From positions 76,426,801 through 76,490,800 of the forward strand of contig NC_029516.1 in assembly GCF_001577835.2 (NCBI RefSeq): DNA of 64,000 bases, written 5' to 3'. Position 1 is the first letter of the stretch; every line of letters begins with the position of its first letter. This stretch comes from Coturnix japonica (Eukaryota; Chordata; Aves; Galliformes; Phasianidae). Under the pieces are notes generated by a model. The model did no database searches. It had not been told where the DNA came from and saw only the letters and a list, made by a program, of their open reading frames with translations. Positions 11,266 to 23,695 of the stretch are shown here, piece by piece. The translations under genes were made by a program, and so were the position numbers.

Positions 11266-11525
11266 TATGGCCTCAAGTTGCGCCAGGGCAAGTTTAGGTT
11301 GGATATTAGGAAGAACTTCACAGAAAGGGTAGTTATGTACTGGAATAGGCTCCCCAGGGAGGTGGTTGAATCGCCATCCCTGGTTGTGTTTAAGAGCCGT
11401 TTGGATGTGGTGCTCAGGGATATGATTTAGTGTAGGGTTGTTAGAGTTAGGGTACTGGTTAGGCTGTGGTTGGACTTGATGATCTTCGAGGTCTTTTTCT
11501 ACCTGGATAATTCTATGATTCTATG
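11266..11525 (+). mobile_element. CR1 LINE 3' fragment
   Basis: Sense-oriented CR1 3' end with CTCAAGTTGCGCCAGGGCAA, GGTTGGACTTGATGATCTTC and the terminal ATTCTATGATTCTATG octamer repeat. It lies in the 5' intron of TRMT10C and closely resembles the copies at 46.4 and 63.2 kb. Confidence 0.93.
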
Positions 11526-11890
11526 TGGTTTTATGTTATTTTCAGTCTCCATGCAGCATTTGCTTGCTTTCGTTGTAAAGGTTGTATTTATGAAATGATA
11601 GACAAAATGAAAATAAACACTGCTGAGAGACTGGCTGCATTTTGTATTGCATTGGTTCCAGCTGTTTTAAGCAGTACAACTAAACAGTGTTATATATGTT
11701 GTCTTTAAGTACAGCAGAAAAGCAGTAGTGGAAGCAGGGATTCCTAGTGTTCCTCAGGAAGTAACTTGCTGTCCGTGAGCAGTAATAACGATGAACATCT
11801 GTGTTTTCTTCGTGACTCCTGACAAGTTCTTCCCCCTCTTGTGCTTTTTTTTTCTGCAGAGAACTGTTTGAACAGAGCACATGTTCAAGC

Positions 11891-13135
11891 ATGCAGGCTG
11901 CTAATATGCTTCTGAAAAAAATCGTAAGGTGTTCTGCCTTCTCATTTTCAATACAACATGGGCTGAAACAGGGTATGTTTCCACTTAGAAGAACTCTGGT
12001 TCTGTCACCTTGCCTGAAAGATGACAATGCACGCGGTTCCTCAGAAAAAGTAGATTTAGATGCGTGGAAGGAAGTAATGAAGTCTGGGTTGCAAGAAGTC
12101 AGTGAGACGGTCTCTGAGCCTAAGGAGCTCTCGGCTTTGGCTGCTGCACGTGAGACTTTGGAGCTGTGGAGGTTAGTTGGTAGACCGGTTCCTGAAAACA
12201 TCACTGATGAACAGATGAAAGCTTTCATGGAATGTCCTTCCAAATCGGCCCAAAAGAAGTATTTAAAATATCTGCATCTTAAGGAACAGCACAAGAAAAA
12301 TAACAAAAGGAAGATGGAAGAGAAAAGGGAAAGGAGGCTGGAAGCACAAGAGAGAGCTTCAGAAAGTGAAAAGCCCAAGAAGAGTTCGTTTGTTTGTTTG
12401 TGGGGCAGCTCAATGGATAGAGCGTACAACTGGAGAGTCGCTCAGTCTATGATCTTTGGGCAGCCTCTGGTGTTCGATATGTCTTATGAAAAGTATATGT
12501 CTGCCAGAGAAGTAGCAAATGCGGTGAAACAGATGGTATTAAGTGAAGGTTGCAATCGAAGGTCTGCGGATCCATTCCACATTCACTTCTGTAATTTCAA
12601 AGATGACAGTCTGTATCATAAGGAATTTATCAAACATTACAGAGGAGCGTGGGACAAGCTGCTTATCACTGTGACGGACCAGTGCTATACAGACATCTTT
12701 CCAAAGGATAAGCTTATCTATCTGACTGCCGATTCTCCCAAAGTAATGAAGACTTTTGATCATGACAAAATCTACATCGTCGGCTCTATGGTTGACAAGA
12801 GTATAAAAACAGGAGTCTCTTTAGCACAGGCAAAACGACTGGGGCTAGAGACTGCAGCCCTTCCATTGGAGAAATACTTGCTTTGGAACTGTGGTGCTAA
12901 AAATCTCACGCTGGATCAGATGATGCATATTTTATTAACCTTGAAAGATACTGGAGATTGGAAGAAGGCTCTGGAATTTGTTCCAAGAAGGAAGTACTGT
13001 GGCTTTGTAAACAAGCCTCTGCATGAACTAAAAAAAACCTTAAACTTGGTCAACATGCTTAAACATGGAAAGAGAGCAGAAGAATTACAGAAGCGGTTTG
13101 CAAACAACTACTCCAAGAGGCTAATACAAAAATAG
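11891..13135 (+). CDS. TRMT10C: TRMT10C, mitochondrial RNase P subunit 1 / tRNA methyltransferase 10C
   Basis: Single uninterrupted coding exon of 414 residues (human 403). TRMT10C is the SPOUT-fold methyltransferase that, with HSD17B10, makes m1R9 in mitochondrial tRNAs and forms the protein-only RNase P with PRORP. Family hallmarks are KKYLKYLHLKEQHKK, FGQPLVFDMSYEKYM, DPFHIHFCNFKDD, KLIYLTADSPKVM, YIVGSMVDKS, AKRLGLETAALPL and NLTLDQMMHILL. The first 40 residues are basic and hydroxylated (LLKKIVRCSAFSFSI), as expected of a mitochondrial presequence. A strong acceptor (T-rich tract ending CTGCAG at 11859) lies 31 bp before the ATG, so the 5'UTR is spliced and the CDS is not. It is the only frame consistent with the family. 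Confidence 0.96.
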   Translation: MQAANMLLKKIVRCSAFSFSIQHGLKQGMFPLRRTLVLSPCLKDDNARGSSEKVDLDAWKEVMKSGLQEVSETVSEPKELSALAAARETLELWRLVGRPVPENITDEQMKAFMECPSKSAQKKYLKYLHLKEQHKKNNKRKMEEKRERRLEAQERASESEKPKKSSFVCLWGSSMDRAYNWRVAQSMIFGQPLVFDMSYEKYMSAREVANAVKQMVLSEGCNRRSADPFHIHFCNFKDDSLYHKEFIKHYRGAWDKLLITVTDQCYTDIFPKDKLIYLTADSPKVMKTFDHDKIYIVGSMVDKSIKTGVSLAQAKRLGLETAALPLEKYLLWNCGAKNLTLDQMMHILLTLKDTGDWKKALEFVPRRKYCGFVNKPLHELKKTLNLVNMLKHGKRAEELQKRFANNYSKRLIQK

Positions 13136-13379
13136 AGAATTATTTCACAGGCAATCTATAGCCCTGAATGCCCCAGTTTCCTGAGTCTTCTGGGACTGTA
13201 CTCTGTAATTACTATTTGCCACTAAAAAAGACTAGTTCAAAAACACTTTTGTATAGAGTTTTTCCTTTTTAATGACCGCGTTATTGGGCCTGCTTGAATT
13301 TACTCATGCACTTTTGAAATTAAGCATGATAAATTAGATTATGCTGTTAAAAAGAGTATGAATCTGTTCAGTTGAGTCT

Positions 13380-13895
13380 TAGAATCATAGAATTACTCAG
13401 GATGGAAAAGACCTCAAAGGTCATCAAGTCCATCCTCAGCCTAACCATAGTACCATAACTCTAACAACCCTCTGCTAAATCATATCCCTGAGCACCACAT
13501 CCAAACGGCTCTCAAACACATCCAGGAATGGTGACTCAACCACCTCCGTGGGGAGCCTATTCCAGTGTTTAGCTTCCCTTCCTGTAAATAAGTGTTTCCT
13601 AACGTACAAACTAAATTACCTTGGTGCAACTTGAGGCCGTTACCCCTTGTCCTGTCACTTGTCACCAGTGAGAAGAGACTTGCTCTGCTCTCACTGTAAG
13701 CACCTTTCAGGTACTGGAAGAGAGTGATAAAGTCTCCTCTCAGCCTCCTTTTCCCCAAACTAAACAGTCCCAGCTCCCTCAGCCTCTCCTTATAGGGCTG
13801 ATTTTCCAGGTTCCTCAGTGCCACATCCACACAGTTCTTAGATACTTCCAAGGATAGTGACTCTACCAGCTCCCTGGGCAGCCTGTGCTAATGCT
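13380..13895 (-). mobile_element. CR1 LINE, two adjoining fragments
   Basis: The block 13380-13815 is an antisense CR1 3' end whose ORF2 tail reads [20 protein letters not shown]. From about 13816 to 13895 the same internal segment (GACTC..CCTGGGCAGCCTGTGC) occurs again, so a second CR1 piece abuts the first, either by nested insertion or rearrangement. It lies between TRMT10C and PCNP and probably bounds the TRMT10C 3'UTR. Confidence 0.85.
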
Positions 13896-14199
13896 TCTCT
13901 ACTATTTTAATGTGAGTTTGGGGAGTTGTGGGAGTTACATGGTTTGTTTTTGACTGTTCTGGGACAAAGGAAGCCAAAGTTAGGGTGGAATATCTGAAAA
14001 GTTTCTGGAGCCTGATAAAAAAAACACTTTACACTCCTGACTGCAGGGTCAGTGGGTGACTGATGACTGCGAGAAACATCTGGATTCCTTCACACGCAGT
14101 TAAAGCCTCTCGATTTCATCAGTTGCCAACCTTGCTGCTTCAAATTACCGATAGCACGTAGTGGTTTGTGTCCGGGAAACCCAACAACGGGGCGCTCTG

Positions 14200-14650
14200 A
14201 TTTTTTTCCCTTGAGGAAGCGGCAGTGACGTTAGCAGGAGGGAGGGCCGTGGGAGGATCGGGAGGCGCTGGGGCCGCGGCATCGCGGCGCGCATGCGCAG
14301 CGCGGGAGGTGGAGGCGGGGGAAAATGGCGGACGGCAGAGCGGAGGGGGAGAAGGCGAGGCGGCCGCCGCCCGCAGGAGGTGAACGTGCAGCGCCTCTCG
14401 CCGCGGGGCCGTGGGACGAGCTGGGAACGGGGGTGTTCCCCGGGGGTGGGGGGCGCTGGGTGTGCCGCCCCCGGCCGGGTGGGTCGGCGTGGGTTGGGCC
14501 GCGCTGCGCTGTGTGCCCGGCCGTGGGGAGAGGGGCGGCCTGGGCATGAGGGGCTGAGCGGGAGGGGAGGCCTTGGGCTGGGTGCGGCTTGTGGGGCCGC
14601 CTCGGCCTCATGGCAGCGCTTGTAGCCGGCGAATTCGCTTTGGCAGCGTT
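14200..14650 (+). promoter_or_regulatory. CpG island and promoter of PCNP
   Basis: Very GC- and CpG-rich sequence around the PCNP start codon (GGGGCCGCGGCATCGCGGCG near 14271, GCATGCGCAGCGCGGG at 14291, resembling an NRF-1 site). The AT content rises again after about 14650. Confidence 0.75.
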
Positions 14651-17600
14651 ATCTTATTTCTTGATTTTGTTTTAATGAAAAATACACGGAATAATTGTGC
14701 CGTGTGTTGAGTGAGATTTCACGGTTGTCATTGAAACGCCTCAACGTTGGCTTTAACAACTGTAGCACCTGGGGAGTAGTGATACAGTGACTATCCCCTG
14801 TGTGCCATCTTAAGGATCACAAGGTATTTTTTGGTTGTCGTTTTTTTGCCTGGCAGCAGCCTACAAGTTTTTTATTTAGTTTTATATTATTTAGATTCTC
14901 CTGTCTCCTCAGAGACAGATGTACTACTTATCACTTGTGGTTTTTTTAATCATATGTCTTTCCTTCTTGCCTGATTTCTTTTTTCTATGACTTGAAATTG
15001 AGAAAACAGTGACTTGCTAAAGCTTTCCTTCCCTGGTTTTGAATTAATATCACTAGAAACAGAGGGCCCTTATTTGATCCATTGGGAGATTTAATTTGCC
15101 TTGTAAACCAAATAAGGAGCACTAAGAATGAATATTAGGCCTAATCACCAAAGTATGAATGGTGGTTCCCGGACTCTTTCATGTTCTGCTTTTTATGCAT
15201 ATATATTTAATTTCTCCCTTTCTATGTGCAGTATTATAACTGGCCAGTATTACTGTGTCTGATATCCATACAGTACCACCTACTTTTCAGGTGTGCTGGA
15301 ATGTGATCTTAATGAATTATGCTACATTGGCCCTAATGGAAGTGACATTTTAAAGCGATTTAGAGCCTTTTGGTTTTTGCCAAAATCAATGTATTTTACC
15401 TCAGACTTAACATAGTTGACATTCGGTCCCACTCCTGGGGTGAGGTATCGTAAGATGCTCTGCACCCAGCCTTGTTTTGCTTGTCACTTCTAGTACCGAG
15501 ATGGTGAAAGATGTCCATGTGTACACACAGCTTGTTGATGCTTGTGAGGGAGACTCCCATGTGAAGCAGCGTGGCTTCTTATTGTAGAATTATAGAGTAT
15601 CCTGAGATGGAAAGGGCTCACAAGGATCATCAGGTCCAACTCCTGGTTCCACAGAATCACAGAATGACCCGGGTTGGAAGGGACCTCAAGGATCATGTAG
15701 TTCCAACCCCCCTGCCTGGCAGGGCCACCAAACATCAGGTTGCCCAGGGCCCCGTTCCAAACCTGGCCTTAGAACACCTCCAAGGACGGGGCATCTCACA
15801 ACCTCCTGGGCAGCGTGTGTCAAGGGCCTAACCACTCTCAAATAGTGATAGAACTTCCCCCTGAACATCCAACCTAAATCTTCCCTCTTTTAACTTAAAA
15901 CCATTTCCCTGTGTCCTGCTATTGTCACCCCTTTGAAGAGTTTACTCCCCTCCTGAGAGTAAGTTCCCTTCAGGTACTGAAAGGCTGCAATGAGGTCACC
16001 CCGCAACTTTCTCTTCTCTAGGCTGAACAAACCCAACTCCCTCAGCCTGTCTTCATAGGGGAGGTGCTCCAGCATCATCTTCGTGGCCCTCCTCTGGACT
16101 CTTTCCAAAATCTCCATGTCTTTTTTGTACCGAGGGCTCCAAACCTGGACACAGTTCCACACAGCATCAACCAAAATTCAAAGCCTGTGTCTGAGAGCGC
16201 TGCCCTCTGGTGCAGAACCTGTCCCTAACCCCCAGCTGCCTCTCCCCTGACACAGCTCTACACTGATCCCTTGGATCCTGTTGCTGTCATCAGGGAGAGT
16301 ATTGCTCCTGTGACCCATGAACAAAGCACTGCTCAGAGTAGATTTCTGAATAGCAATGGTGCTTGTGGAAGGTGAAACAGGACCATCGAGAAATCTCTAG
16401 GAAATAGCAAAAACCATTTTAAAAATATGTCTGCATTGGCTGAGGAAATAACAGAGACCTGTTTAAGGAATGATCTACATCTTCGTTTCTGTTTCCTCTG
16501 GAAATAGAAGAGTACAACGGTTCATGGTTGAGCCATGAACTTCATGGAGCAAGTTTTTGTAAGGAAACCATTTCTTCCAGCATTCTGCAGTTTGTCCTAA
16601 GTAGAGCCTGCCTGAAGCAATGGCAGGAGGATCTGATTTTTGAGAGGGAGGCTATTTAACATTCCCTGGAGAAGGGTGAGAAAATGTGTGTGGGAGTTGG
16701 TACAGCCAACTCTAGATGGTCTCAGGCTTCGTGTTTTGCTTAATAATGTTCTAGAAATTGCAGTCAAATTAGTAAGCTGTAGCATAATTTGATTTAGCTT
16801 CAAGACAGCATGAGCTTAGGAGCCTGGAATGGTCCAGTGTGACCTGAGGTCTGGGCAATTGTGGTTGTCTTAGAGGCAGGCTTCTAGATCAGCCATCCCA
16901 GAGCTTTTTGCTCCCTGCCCTCACATCACCTTACAAGCTACGATGTACCTACATTAGACTAGTAATTGAATATTCTATTCATGCTGTTTCATGGACAAGC
17001 TGTAAACAGCTTCTCATAGCGCTGGAGAGTGCTGTTGAAAAGCTGTGCTAAGACAGCCACCAGAACCCAAGGTCGCTATTGAAAATGGTGCCTGTTTCTC
17101 TTTTGTCTTCATTGTCTCTCACTGTCTTGACAACTGGCACATTAGGGTTGAAAGTCTATACACTGAGACAAGGCTTGTGATTTAGGAAACAGCAATATCG
17201 AGGTGGTGGATAGGTAATAATTGTACTGAATGGATGCTTGAAAGATGTCAATATTGAGCAACTGTGAAAATTAAGGCAATTAAAACAAATAACTACCACT
17301 ACCACAACCCGACCCAACATACCTGCCAAACTGGAGCATACCTATTTCATTTTTCTCTTCAAGGTTTCCTCATGTCCTTAATTTTCCTTCCTCCTGACAC
17401 TCTTTGCTTTTTTCTTTCTTTTTTTATCTCAGAGCTACGCTCTTGTGACCCCCAAGTTCAGACTAGCTTCTCCCCCATTGCTCTGCTTTATTGACCTGCT
17501 TTTTATTGCTAGAGAGCAATACCAAGAACTTTTCTTCCCTCACAGGCTGAGTTTGCTGATTGTGGACAGTCTTTTTCTCAACTCGATACAATGAGAAACC

Positions 17601-20600
17601 ATTGCTAGTTTTTCTTAGGCTGATAGTATGAGCACTTGCCTGTCCTTTCTCAAGTGCATGTTTGGTGTTTTGTTGTTTTTTTTTTACCCTCCCATCTGCT
17701 GCTGCAGTGATTTGCTCATTGCAGCAGCAGAGAAATGTATTTTTGCTGAAGTGTTCGCTATGTTCACTATGAGTGTTCCAAGGGCACCTTTGTCCCTTGG
17801 CGTAGCTGAGGCAGCCGCGTCTATAGAAAATGAAAATGTGATTCAAGTCATTCTTCTTCTGTGGACCACTGTTCAACTACTGCGTTCTTCTGTGATTTTA
17901 TGCAAGAATAGAAAAGATGAAATCTATCTATCTATATATATATGTTTTTTCAGTGCTAATTCCTTCCTCAAGCAGAGCTTGGCAAATTTATTGCAGATGA
18001 GATGCGGACAAGCAGTGACTTGAAACATGACTGAGACAACCGGCCTCACTGTAGTCACTTCCCTGGTCTTAGAGTTGTGCCAGACAGGCCAAGAGACATG
18101 GACATATAATAAAAGTTCAGTAGAATTAATTTTAACTTAGATAACCTGCTCTAGGTTTGGAACTGGGATTCTAGTTGTGAAACTTTATCTATTACAACTT
18201 AAACCCTAAAGAGATTTAGTCATCTGCACTTAATTTACTACGTGAACTTTGACTTCCATACTAAATAAATAGATTGTGCTTCAAGATTGTTTTCTTGGCT
18301 CGTACATGAGAAGTTGTGTATTAATAGTGGAGTGCTTGTGATTTCATCTGCTCTTTGTGTTTTGCTGTCCACTAAATGTACTATGGTGACAGCTGCTGTC
18401 ACTAAAAGCACCTAACCTATTGCACTCAAAGTATATAATGCTTTTTGAGGTTGCTGCTCCCATCAGTCTGCTCAGTAAAAATAGCTCATCTTGGTAAGTT
18501 GTTTCGACTTCACCAGGACCTGAAGAAGAGGCAGAAAAACCTGTGAAAACTAAGACTGTTTCTTCCAGTAATGGAGGGGAAAGTTCGAGTCGCAGCGCAG
18601 AGAAACGGGCGGCTAATGAAGAAGCTGAAGACTTCACCACAAAGCCTGCTCCTGCCAAAATGTCCAAGTTTGGATTTTCCATAGGCAGTCAGACATCAAA
18701 GAAGGCATCTGCAATATCCATCAAACTAGCAGCAAATGTAAGTTGTCTGAGGGCTTTTAATTTTAAGGAAAAGGGGATGTACTGTGGGGAGGCTTCCTTG
18801 CAGAAGGCAAGTCTTGAATGAAATGGGGGTAACTTGGATGAAGATTAAGAAAGCGTTGCAGAGCCACTTAGTCATGCACATGTAAGTACTTCAAGGTGAT
18901 TAATACCAGGTCAGTTGTCTAAGGAAGCGTAAGACCTGGTGGAAATTAACTGTAGATCTCTGAATACTCACAAGAATTTTTGTAATGAAATTTGATAGTC
19001 TGGAATGATTTCCTGAGGGAAATGAGCAGACTCGTTAAAGACTCTCAACAAGTCGCTTTGAAATGAGAGCTGGGAGCTTCATTGCATGGGGTGCTTAAAG
19101 CTTCATGAAAGCAAGTGCTCTCCAAGGTGGCCTAGTAAGTCTTCCGCTGTGAAGATCTTGTTTTTGTATGGGGAAGTATAGTTTGTTTTTGTAACTCAGC
19201 TTGTTACTTGCAAGGTCAGTGTGATTCATTTGCTGCTGCATTTTTTGTAACCTTGTTGAAGGATTGATTTGGAAAGAAATAATAGGCAAGAGATGAGACC
19301 TAATTACATAGGTCTCTAAGAATTCTTATGCTCTGTGATAAACAGTGAAGGTAACCCTTATGCTTCTCAGCATCAGAACCTGATGCTTCTCCCTACTACA
19401 AAGTAGACCTCTACTAGTTCAAGCAAGGAGAAGCCAGATGCTCCCCCTGTATTAAATGGTTCATGTGTGCTTCCCTTATACTTTATACATTCCACTGTGA
19501 TGGATGGGTTATAGATCCTTGTCTGGATTAAGTTCAGACTGTAATCATGAAAGGCTTGTACCTGCAGTGCCAGGATTGTGCGGATCTGCAGAAGATGAAA
19601 AGAGTGGTCTGTTATTTTCACATGGGAAGGAGACATGGGCTGGCAGCGTTCCAGGGTATAAACACAATTAGATCAGATCAGACTTTGAAAAATAGGCAAA
19701 TCTGCCTTTGGAGCTACTAGCAAACTCAGATTTCTCATGTAGGAAGCTATTTCCAGTGGCAGTAAATTTATCTCAGGATTTCTGGCTCACTGAGTTTAGT
19801 GGGTGATTGACAGCATTTTTGACAGTGCTGTAGCTCAGCCTATTTCCTTTGAGTTTAGTTTTTTTCCTTTTTTCTTCGTACGCTACCCATTCTTCTGGAG
19901 CCGATACATTTAAAGATGACACAATATTTATATACTGTAGGATATCGGATGAGCTGTAGGCTCATTATTCTGCAGTATCAGCTTCCAAAATGTGAATGTA
20001 TACAGAATAATAGCCGATAAAGTGATGATGGATGGAGCACTGCATATAATTGGTTTAGATAAAAGTGCTGTTGAAGCAAGCTGTTATTGACAATTCAGCA
20101 CTTCCTTTGTGGTCTTGCAGAGAAGACATCAGAAGTAACACGATTACATGTGGCAGTCATGAGTTCAATAGCTTGATGTGCTTGAAATAGTGGAGGTTAT
20201 TTACCAGAAATTTAAAGATTACTTTTTCAGAGGACCCTTATACTGCTCAGGCCTTCATAGTGTGAGTGATCCTGGTTAAAACAGTTCAGATTGTTCTAAG
20301 CCAGAAAGCTGTTAATCTATGGGAAAAAAAAAACAAACAAGAAAATAAATGTGTTCAACTTCCTGGCATTAACGAATAACAGTACTCCAAAAGAATAATG
20401 AAAACAGTAGTGTAGTAAAATTCAGAACACAGCAGCTTATTTGGGTTCTGATCTAATTGTTCATGTTATGTGCCAGTGGCTGTGTGTCCCTGCAGTGTGC
20501 CAGTAAGTTGAGATTTACTTGTGGGGAGCTGTAATCTGAGAAGGTTCAACCAGCTTTTCAGAGAGTTTTTTGCATAGATGAGCAGCCATTTTCCTTTTCA

Positions 20601-22065
20601 TTAGAGAGAAACCTTCATCTCTTCTGATTCAAAATAAAATACTTTTCCTCCTTGTTGCCCCCTTCAGTTTCAGTGAAAATGTTTGACTTTGTTTTACCAT
20701 GTTATTGAGAATGCAATGGGTGCTTGCTTTCTTTTTATTATTATTTTATTTTTGAGTTAGTAGACTTACTTTACTCATGTATTTGATCTCTTTCAGAAGC
20801 CTAAAGAGCCCGTTCCAACCCTTGCTCCAAAAACCCTTTCTGTAGCAGCGGCTTTCAATGAAGATGAAGATGTGAGTAATAAGCTGGTGATTAACACAAC
20901 TTAAAGTCCCATTGGTGCAGGTCAGACATAGGAGGAGATAGCAAGTCATTTATTTTTTTTCTATGTAAGTGACAGGGATTTTCAGCTTATAAGCATCTCC
21001 TTATATTCTGTTTAAGGATGTACAATTCTGTAGTACTCCACAGGTTCAAGAAATTGTTAAATATACCAATGACTTTTCCCTGAAAACAAAATACACATCA
21101 TTTGAATTACTGGTTGCTTTCTCTGGGCTTGCTAAAAGGCAGGCAAAGAGAAGTTGCGCTCCTTTTGGTTTCTTAAGTGTTTCATTGTCATGTCACTATT
21201 GCTTCTTGCAAGAGATGATCAGAGGAATTGTTTGGTTTTGTGTTGTTTTTCTAAATCATGTTGCTTTCCTGTAAGGCTGCATTTCATAACATAGCATTGA
21301 AATGTTCATAAGACAGTGGCCAGCTGCACTCTGAACTCCCTTTTTCCTTTTTCCACTGTAGAGTGAACCAGAAGAAATGCCTCCAGAAGCTAAGATGCGT
21401 ATGAAGAACATTGGAAGGTAGGTCAGCTGTGAACTGTGGTTTGAAGAAGGGTGACCATGACACTTTGAGGCACATTAGGGTCTATCTTAAATAGAGGGAA
21501 GGCTTCGCTTAAGCAAGAGGTTGATCTAGAGCATATATGTTTTAAAGTTGTTCATCAATATAGATTGCTTTTTAAGTCAGGCCCCTGACTTGGCTTACTG
21601 CTAAATGCAGGTTTACTGCTGCTCAGTGGATTTTTACTCCAACATTAGATTTGGATCCTCGACTTTTTTGCCTGTACCACAAATTCTTCACAGCTGGCAG
21701 CAGTTGCTGCCATTTCCACTCCCTCTGCTGCCCCATCATGTACCACAGACAGATGAGTTTTTTTCACCAACTAACAGTCGCTAATAGTTAGGATCTCTGA
21801 CATAACTGAAATAAAGAAATGCGTGGTAGTTCCTGGCAGTGTGTTGGACTTGAAATTGATATTTTCAGTGCCCCGTTGCACAAATTACTGTCGTTAAAGT
21901 GAGTTTCTCAACTGATGCTGTTTTGCTTTTCACAGGGATACACCAACCTCAGCCGGACCAAATTCCTTCAATAAAGGAAAGCATGGGTTTTCTGACAACC
22001 AGAAGCTATGGGAGCGAAATATAAAATCTCATCTTGGAAATATCCATGACCAAGAGAATAACTAA
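14325..22065 (+). CDS. PCNP: PCNP, PEST proteolytic signal-containing nuclear protein
   Basis: Five exons: 14325-14379, 18517-18737, 20797-20871, 21362-21417, 21936-22065; all junctions are in frame and give 178 residues, the human length. PCNP is a small nuclear protein with PEST sequences, ubiquitinated by UHRF2 (NIRF) and tied to cell-cycle control; its mechanism is poorly known. Recognisable blocks are [80 protein letters not shown] and the C-terminal [20 protein letters not shown]. The acidic, Ser/Pro/Glu-rich middle is the PEST region. Exon 1 encodes the least conserved part ([18 protein letters not shown]). The first intron is about 4.1 kb and contains the nested CR1 at 15.6-16.3 kb. 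Confidence 0.97.
15585..16310 (-). mobile_element. Nested CR1: younger CR1 inserted in an older CR1
   Basis: The outer copy supplies 15585-15650 (ending CAACTCCTGGTTCCACAG) and resumes at about 16165 with AAAGCCTGTGTCTGAGAGCG and CTGTCCCTAACCCCCAGCTG. The inner antisense CR1 (15651-16164) has a full 3' end (ACAGAATCACAGAATGACCC) and a frame encoding [19 protein letters not shown]. Both are defective and lie in PCNP intron 1. Confidence 0.8.
16311..18516. other. PCNP intron 1, remaining unique sequence
   Basis: No conserved coding frame, RNA gene or clear repeat recognised apart from a short TATC/TA run near 17925-17942. Frames in this stretch are short and have no family resemblance. Confidence 0.5.
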
Positions 22066-23615
22066 ACAACGTGGATTGAGATTTGGGTGTCTGGGGGGAG
22101 GGGAGGGTGTAACATTAAAGGAACAGTCTCCTTTTTTAAGAATGGTGTAAGACTATCTTTGGAGCCACTTTTTTAAGATTTTGAGTGGTACACTAATAAC
22201 TGAGTTTGAAATTAGAGGTAATTTATGTTTTGTATACAGATCTCAAGGCATTTGCTAATTTTGTAGTTCCATGTGATTAGTTTCAAAAGGTTACAGATAA
22301 TAAAGAAATTGGAGTGGTACCTTTTTTAGATTTTTTTTTTTTAATTTTTATTTTTTGTCAGTGATTAAGATGGAGGAAAAAGGTTACTGTCTCTTTAATC
22401 AGGTTAACATAGAGTGCTCTTGCATTCTTATTTCTGGCTCCCTCTTCCTAACAGGAGAAACAGTTGGTTCCTGGGAATACTGCTAAAGAGTGAGCATTGT
22501 CTTGTGCTAGAAGTGTTACTGGACTATTAATTTGAATAAGAACTTAAACAGGAAACATTAAGAACCTGGATTTCTTTTCCCCCTCCCTCCCCCCTTGCAG
22601 TTAACTTTTTGTTAAGTCTTTGCAAACTAGGAATTATGTTGCTCTGAGTGGCTCTGGTAACTTAGCTCTAATTTTGTTTAAAACTTCATGTAGGATGTGT
22701 AACATTCTGTGGCCTGTTTTCATCCTGAGGAAATGGGCCTTGTCTGTATATTAGATACAGTCTGTAAAGAATATTCACTACAAGGTTAAATCAGTATTTT
22801 CAATGTGCTCCTCTTTAAGTCATTAGCCTTGAGTAGTGCTTGTTAGCATTTCCTTGTGAATTAAATAGAGACTAATATTAAATGCAGTAATGAGTGGTAC
22901 ACAAAGGCCACCACCAAAAGGACAAGATAATGTACGTTAAGCTTCCCGTTTGGTTGAAATCTTTTTCTTTACTATGCCTAGAAGGAATAAAAGCCACACC
23001 AAAAAATCAATAACTCACTGCTTAAGTATGAAAAACCTTAAGATGCACTTTCCCTGTCTTGCCCTGTAAAACAAAATGCCTTGATGCCCGTGACTTGCAT
23101 GGGTTTCAAACCCATGGTTCTGCAGTGCTAATACGTGTGGTATCAACTAGAAATAAAAGGCATCCTCTTCCTGTCTGTCTGCCTTTTGCAGTAATTAGGA
23201 AAAACGATGAAGTAACAGCTACAACAACAACAAAAGAGCTTGAAAAAAACCTAAGGTTCTTTCTGGACTCCAATACCTGATAGCATCAACAGCTACTTTC
23301 ATTCTAACCTGGAACTGACTGTAGAACTCGATATATTAATTGCTTTCATCCCTTCTCTAAAGCTTTTCTTCACGCTCAATTTCAACCTGCAAGCGCAGAA
23401 AGGAAAGTGCATCTAAAGTGGTATTTCTTTTTTTTATTTGAATTTTAGGAAAGCTCTGACCACGTAGACCTTTGAGTTTGTATGTTCTAAAAAAATATTT
23501 TTTGTATTTTTGTATTGTACGTGTAATCTTTTTTTCTTTTGAAGTCTGATGCAGTCGAATACCTGTAACTATTTTCTTTAAAAGCCTTGTTATAAACGTA
23601 ACATAAAAACATATA

Positions 23616-23695
<80 letters not shown>

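Noticed and set aside
14140-14611. Proline- and arginine-rich frames on both strands around PCNP exon 1
   Set aside because: High GC removes stop codons; no conserved content apart from the 18 codons of the real exon.
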